Assembly (NCBI GenBank): GCA_035693615.1
Contig: DASSGH010000043.1
Location: forward strand, 152,832 to 216,831
Direction: 5' to 3'
Source of the DNA: VAZQ01 sp035693615
GTDB taxonomy: Bacteria > Pseudomonadota > Alphaproteobacteria > Rhizobiales > Xanthobacteraceae
DNA length: 64,000 bases
The notes beneath the pieces were generated by a model. It worked only from the letters and a program-made list of their open reading frames with translations. It did not search any database and was not told the DNA's origin. Below are positions 60,220-64,000 of this stretch, one piece after another (the first letter of the stretch is position 1; each line of letters begins with the position of its first letter). Position numbers and translations under genes: made by a program.

Positions 60220-61128
60220 ATGAAGTATTTGAGTCCCATATGCCTGGCTGTTGCGTTGGTTGCTCTGCCAGTGCCAGGCAGCGCCAAAACTTCGCTCACG
60301 CCAGGCCAAAGCGCGAAGATCTACCGCACCGTTATACCGCAGGGACGTGGACGAGCTCCGATGGTGAGGGAGCTGATTGTAATCAAGCTCATCGTGCCGA
60401 TCCCATTGCCGCGGGAGCGCATCGAGGGCTTACCCGGAATGACCGAGCAGACGCCGCCGCAAAACCACGCCTTGGCCAAGGACGCCTTGGCTGTTCCAGA
60501 TGCGCTGGCCGATATCGACAAGGTGGCGCTGGTCAACGGCGCCTCGGCTGTTCCAGATGCGCCAGCGAATACCGATAAGGTCCCGTTGGTCAAGGACGCC
60601 TTGCCTGTTACAGATGCGCCGGCGGATACTGATAAAGTCCCGGTGGGCAAGGACGCCTTGGCTGTTCCAGATTCGTCGGCGAATACCGATAAGGTCCCGG
60701 TGGTCAATGGCACCTTGGCTCTTCCAGGTGCGCCGGCGAATATCGATAACGGCCCCGTGGTCAATGGCGCATTGGCTCTTCCAGGTGCCCCCGCGAATAC
60801 CGATACGGTCCCGGCGAAATTTTCGCCAAAGAATGCGGCTGACGACAAGCTCATCACCACTGCCCGCACTTTCAAGATGCTTACGAAGGATGAGCGCCGC
60901 GCCATCTACGAGGCGCTTAAGGACCAGCCGGCCCCAGGTATCGGCACCAAACTGCCGCCCGCCGTCGAGCTGCAACCAATCCCGGACGAGATCGCCGCCC
61001 GCCTGCCGCAAACCCGGGGGTATCACTACGCTGTAGTGAAGAATCGCGTGCTCTTGGTTGGGACGGGGCGAATCGTGGCGGGCGTCTTTGCGGACTCCCC
61101 GGTGACCGAAGGATGTCCTGAGCGTTAG
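60220..61128 (+). CDS. Exported DUF1236-like protein with six 19-residue repeats
   Basis: This 302-residue protein has a signal peptide (CLAVALVALPVPGSAKT), a short conserved part (SAKIYRTVIPQGRGRAP), six tandem 19-residue repeats at about 88-201 (type DAPANTDKVPLVKDALAV), then a C-terminal domain of the DUF1236 type (VELQPIPDEIAARLPQTRGY, RVLLVGTGRIVAGVF). It should act in the periplasm or at the cell surface. The start is the ATG 60220 after AAGGAGG. The repeat array may expand and contract. Confidence 0.72.
   Translation: MKYLSPICLAVALVALPVPGSAKTSLTPGQSAKIYRTVIPQGRGRAPMVRELIVIKLIVPIPLPRERIEGLPGMTEQTPPQNHALAKDALAVPDALADIDKVALVNGASAVPDAPANTDKVPLVKDALPVTDAPADTDKVPVGKDALAVPDSSANTDKVPVVNGTLALPGAPANIDNGPVVNGALALPGAPANTDTVPAKFSPKNAADDKLITTARTFKMLTKDERRAIYEALKDQPAPGIGTKLPPAVELQPIPDEIAARLPQTRGYHYAVVKNRVLLVGTGRIVAGVFADSPVTEGCPER
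60481..60822 (+). repeat. Six tandem 57-base coding repeats
   Basis: Six in-frame units of 57 bases lie head to tail in the DUF1236-like gene. Each codes 19 residues of the form (D/G)-A-L-A-V-P-D-A-P-A-N-T-D-K-V-P-L-V-(K/N). Units differ by several substitutions; the last one departs at its end (PAKF). Confidence 0.85.
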
Positions 61129-61394
61129 TTGAACGCAAACGGCGCAGTGGAGCGCCGATTCCTGCAAGCTTGGGAGCTTGGACCGAGTAGTCCCCGGTCC
61201 GCCGGCATACAGGCGTGGCCAGTGAATTCAGAGTCATCGTGGTCAAACCGAATTCATCGGCGCATGCGGATCAGCCACCGGACGTCGGTAACCGTCCGAT
61301 AGTGGCCGCGGAGCAACCGCAGGCCGAGCCGCTGGCATTGACCGCGTGTAAGTGCCGCTTCTTGTGGTTCTCAGCAATTTACCAAGAGGCCACG

Positions 61395-61730
61395 GTGCTG
61401 AAATGTGCGGTGCTGTTGTTGTTATTAGCGTGGCCTGCCGGGGCGCAAAACCAGTACACCTTTGCCCAGTGGGAAAGATTACAGGATGAACATCGCGTTG
61501 CGTTCATAGCCGGATACTTTGAAATCCTAGCGACCATGGCCGCAACGCAACCCACCCAGACGACGGCACGGCATCACAGTGAATGCATAGTGAGAAGCCG
61601 GCTGACACCACGGGAATTTGCGGACTACCTACGGGAGTACGGCAGAGCGCGCCCACAACTGCACGGCAGCTCCGTTCAACACGCGATAGACAGCTACCTT
61701 GATGCGCTATGCGGACGTGCGCCCAATTGA
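61395..61730 (+). CDS. Small exported hypothetical protein
   Basis: This 111-residue protein has a signal peptide VLKCAVLLLLLAWPAGAQ and then a helical mature part: FAQWERLQDEHRVAFIAGYF, then ILATMAATQP and two Cys (SECIVRSRL, LDALCGRAPN). GTG at 61395 is chosen because it begins the signal peptide and has AGAGG upstream; the frame is open from 61215. No family is known. Confidence 0.6.
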   Translation: MLKCAVLLLLLAWPAGAQNQYTFAQWERLQDEHRVAFIAGYFEILATMAATQPTQTTARHHSECIVRSRLTPREFADYLREYGRARPQLHGSSVQHAIDSYLDALCGRAPN

Positions 61731-61849
61731 GTGTTCTTGTCGGAGGCGAATGCCTGCGTTGTCTCTCAGACCCCGGATCCGGCGGGCCGAAGGGCGTACG
61801 CGCCTTTCACATGGCGCGCACAAAATTTTGACCGCGCGGGGGAAATCAA

Positions 61850-62368
61850 CTATTTAGCAAGTGCCTGGTCGAGGACGCCGTAGTGCGCCACCGTGGTGAC
61901 GCCGATCATAACGGCAACAAGTGCTATCTGCGAGCCGACGCCAACAATGATGTCCTCTTTGATGCGCTTGTCGGTATGAATCCAGCGATGAAATCTCTGA
62001 AGGGTCCGCAGCGGTTCATAGGGGAAGTGGGCGTGAAGACTTTGGAGGGGATCGGGCAGCATGGCCCCGAACGCGCCGAGCAGGATTGACCATAGCCCAC
62101 CCGACCAGGCGAAAAGCAACAGAGCGCCTAAAATCCCTAGAAGCCCATCGCCACCGATCACGACCGCATCCCTCAGAAGCGCGCGATCAAATGTCATAGG
62201 TGCACCAACTTCCGGGTCCACCGCGGCAGACCTGATCGGATAATCCCAGTGGGGGATTGCATCGAGCACGAAATGGCTGGCAAAGCCGAGAACAAAAGCT
62301 GTCGTGGGATGGCTTGGCAGGAAGCTGGCAATGGCGGCGCCGACAATGGCGTGAGTGCTGAGGATCAT
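61850..62368 (-). CDS. Membrane protein with His-rich N-terminus (YdjM-like metal-dependent hydrolase family?)
   Basis: The 172-residue protein has an N-terminal THAIVGAAIASFLPSHPTTA, then FVLGFASHFVLDAIPHWDYP, with His and Asp in membrane-facing helices as in the YdjM-like family. Two or three more hydrophobic segments follow (LLGILGALLLFAWSGGLWSI, QIALVAVMIGVTTVAHYG). A hydrolase activity is only a family guess. It lies on the minus strand, opposite its neighbours. Confidence 0.6.
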   Translation of the reverse strand: MILSTHAIVGAAIASFLPSHPTTAFVLGFASHFVLDAIPHWDYPIRSAAVDPEVGAPMTFDRALLRDAVVIGGDGLLGILGALLLFAWSGGLWSILLGAFGAMLPDPLQSLHAHFPYEPLRTLQRFHRWIHTDKRIKEDIIVGVGSQIALVAVMIGVTTVAHYGVLDQALAK

Positions 62369-62591
62369 TAGCTGTTTTCGGTGAAATCACCCCCCGATCT
62401 AGCCACTTTTAGGACCATGATTGAGGCGCGCGCGTGGCCTTCGAGACGAAACCGGAGCAAATAAGGACGACAGGTGCGACGACAACAGCAACGTCTCAGC
62501 CCCGAGGTGCGGTGATCGATGCGGAATTCGAACGACAGTGCATTTAAGCTGAGGCCGGCGCGAACCAACTGTGGACGACCAGTATCAAAGA

Positions 62592-62781
62592 GTCAGGGCG
62601 GTAGTGGCCTAGGCACACCTTTGTCGCCCTTGCTGCGGCCGACAGCGGGGAAAACCGGTGTCAGCTCCACCTCATACCCTTTAAACGCGGATCGCCAGCG
62701 ACAGGCCCCATAGCCCGATTCTGCGACTATTGTACTTTTGAAAAAAGAAAAATGGTAACCCTCCCCCTGTAGGGCCCGGCC
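62592..62781. repeat. Island repeat, copy B
   Basis: The 190-base partner of copy A (56385-56554) shares GTCAGGGC, CCTAGGC, TTTGTCGCCCTT, GCGGCC, ACGCG-ATC-CCA and AAAAATGGTAACC in the same order. The two copies are much diverged and differ in length, so duplication is old. Confidence 0.65.
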
Positions 62782-62854
62782 AAAATCGCTTATGTTGCTA
62801 AGCATGAATTTAGGTGTTTATCGCGTTCCTTAGCTAGATGCCGTAATGGGCCCT

Positions 62855-62951
62855 CCACCGAGCGAGCGGTGAAGGTGGCTGTCCCCCGATAGATGATGAA
62901 ACGGGGTCACGACATTGAGTCGGCCCCAGGCATCTGAGATGGAGGACAGCC
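62855..62951 (+). ncRNA. Candidate IS110 bridge (guide) RNA region
   Basis: The non-coding leader of the transposase gene folds well. CACCG (62856-62860) pairs with CGGTG (62867-62871). GGGG and CGAC (62903-62906, 62910-62913) pair with GTCG and CCCC (62919-62922, 62924-62927) around a five-base loop. GGCTGTCC (62877-62884) pairs with GGACAGCC (62944-62951) around the whole. IS110-family elements carry a structured RNA in a non-coding end that guides target choice. That this is it is an inference; in the IS1111 branch it lies downstream. Confidence 0.45.
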
Positions 62952-63991
62952 GTGGAGCACTATGTCGGAATTGACGTCTCTTTGGAACTCTCGAGCATTT
63001 GCGTTGTGGATGGCCGAGGCAAGATCGTGAAGGAGGCGAAGGTCGCTAGCGAGCCGGAGGCCCTTGCTTGTTTCTTCAAGGAACTTGGCGTTCCGGTGAA
63101 TCGGATTGGGCTTGAGGCGGGGCCGTTATCACAATGGCTGCATGCAGGGCTGTCACAAGCAGGATTTCCAACCGTTCTGCTGGAGACGCGGCATGTGAAG
63201 GCGGCATTGTCGGCGATGACAGTGAAGACGGACCGCAAGGATGCGTGTGGGCTTGCACAGCTTCTGCGGATGGGATGGTTCCACCAGGTGCACGCCAAAT
63301 CGATTGGATCGCAGGAGATCCGAGCGCTGCTAGTTGCGCGCAAGCAGCTTCTCGGAAGGTTGCTGGACGTGGAATTGAGCATTCGTGGAATCCTGCGCGG
63401 CTTCGGCCTGAAGGTCGGCCAGGTGACGCGCAAGACGTTTGAAGCGCGGATTCGGGAATTGGTGACAGGTCAGGCCACGTTGGAGCGCATTGCTGAGGCG
63501 ATGCTTTCGGCGCGCGCAACTTTGCAGGCAGAGTACGAGAAACTGCACAAGGCTGTGCTCGCGATTGTTCGTGAAGACGCGGTCTGCCGACGGCTGATGA
63601 CGGTGCCGGGCGTTGGTCCTGTGGTGGCAGTTACCTTCAAGTCGGCGGTGGACGATCCGAGCCGGATCGCGAAGTCGAAGGCGGTAGGAGCGCTATTCGG
63701 GCTGACACCGAGGAAGTATCAGTCGGGTGAAAAGATGTCACCGGCGGGATCACGCGAACCGGCGATGAGATGGTGCGCACGGCACTCTATGAAGCTGCCA
63801 ATGTTCTGCTGTCGCGGATAACGCGGTTCTCGAAACTCAAACGTTGGGGGATGGACGTTGCCAAGCGGCGAGGCTCAAAGCGGGCGAAGGTCGCCTTGGC
63901 TCGCAAGATCGGAATAATTCTGCACCGGATGTGGCTTGACGGCACAACTTACCGCTGGGCCGAAGCGAAGCCGATCGCAGCGCAGGCTTGA
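62952..63991 (+). pseudogene. IS110-family transposase (DEDD), frameshifted near 63,735
   Basis: The RuvC-like N-terminal domain has Asp8 (YVGIDVS), Glu55 (IGLEAG), Asp94 and Asp97 (KTDRKDACG). Helices follow, then Transposase_20 (VPGVGPVVAVTFKSAVDD, FGLTPRKYQSGEK). After GEK the frame slips: the family text continues as DVTGGITRTGDEMVRTALYE in another frame to the stop at 63991. One base is missing in or next to AAAAG at 63,731-63,735. Unframed, the first part ends at 63821. GTG at 62952 has GGAGG upstream. The total would be about 347 residues. The transposase is inactive unless the missing base is a sequencing error. Confidence 0.85.
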
Positions 63992-64000
63992 TCAAGGAGG

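Larger units (their letters stand above)
62369..62951. other. Intergenic region with repeat copy B and IS110 leader
   Basis: 583 bases. It holds island repeat copy B (62592-62781) and the structured leader of the IS110 transposase gene (62855-62951). No gene is convincing. The left end of the IS element should lie between the two. Confidence 0.5.
62855..64000 (+). mobile_element. IS110-family insertion sequence (right end outside window)
   Basis: A structured leader and a DEDD transposase gene make up the element. Its true left end is not defined: IS110 elements lack long inverted repeats, so only the leader is marked. The right end lies beyond the window. The element sits in the tRNA-Leu island. 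Confidence 0.7.

Noticed and set aside
60481..60822. CRISPR array
   Set aside because: The six direct units are contiguous, in frame and code repeated residues; there are no spacers.

Overview
The window reads as chromosomal DNA of a high-GC alphaproteobacterium of the order Hyphomicrobiales, probably near Bradyrhizobium or Pseudolabrys. The grounds are gene content only: an NdvA-type glucan exporter, a long PutA without the N-terminal DNA-binding domain, a MocR-type regulator, many orphan substrate-binding proteins, AMP-forming acyl-CoA ligases and a Rhizobiales-style IS110 element. No rRNA gene or complete tRNA gene was found.

Region 1-21 kb is catabolic and envelope metabolism. On the minus strand, an acyl-CoA ligase, a Liv-type binding protein and a LivH permease form an uptake-and-activation operon. 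A second operon holds an LLM flavin oxidoreductase, a MetE-like protein and a binding protein; it diverges from a MarR regulator across a clear palindromic operator (8534-8558). A TetR gene diverges from a second MetE-like gene. A DUF924 protein, a second acyl-CoA synthetase, a D,D-carboxypeptidase with a long basic tail, an SCP2-type thiolase, a GT-C membrane protein and NdvA follow.

Region 21-46.5 kb carries putA, hisE, a DedA/YqaA protein, a frameshifted secreted protein and a SAF-domain dehydrogenase. Next is a compact cofE-cofD-cofC operon for coenzyme F420. Further on come a hotdog thioesterase, a hydrolase, a universal stress protein, an amidohydrolase/RraA/Bug operon and four orphan ABC_sub_bind-type binding proteins. 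These include a tandem trio with an inserted palindromic repeat and a leftover 45-bp gene tail. A MocR regulator, a methyltransferase, a second frameshifted binding protein and an F420:NADPH-oxidoreductase-like protein complete the region. The F420 operon, the F420-reductase-like gene and the LLM oxidoreductase together suggest F420-dependent redox chemistry.

Region 46.5-51.3 kb holds small NTF2-like, secreted and outer-membrane proteins. From 51,414 to the window end there is an integrated element of lower GC. It begins with a 3' fragment of tRNA-Leu(CAA), the attachment site, next to a tyrosine integrase. It continues with an AlpA-like HTH protein, a zinc-ribbon protein, a possible replication protein, an M41-peptidase gene whose catalytic Glu codon is a stop, a beta-helix repeat protein, a HEPN-like protein, small charged proteins, a 19-residue-repeat DUF1236-like protein and an IS110 transposase with a frameshift. 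The intact tRNA should lie beyond the right edge. Three separate genes each need one extra base to be intact, which leaves true decay and sequence error both open.
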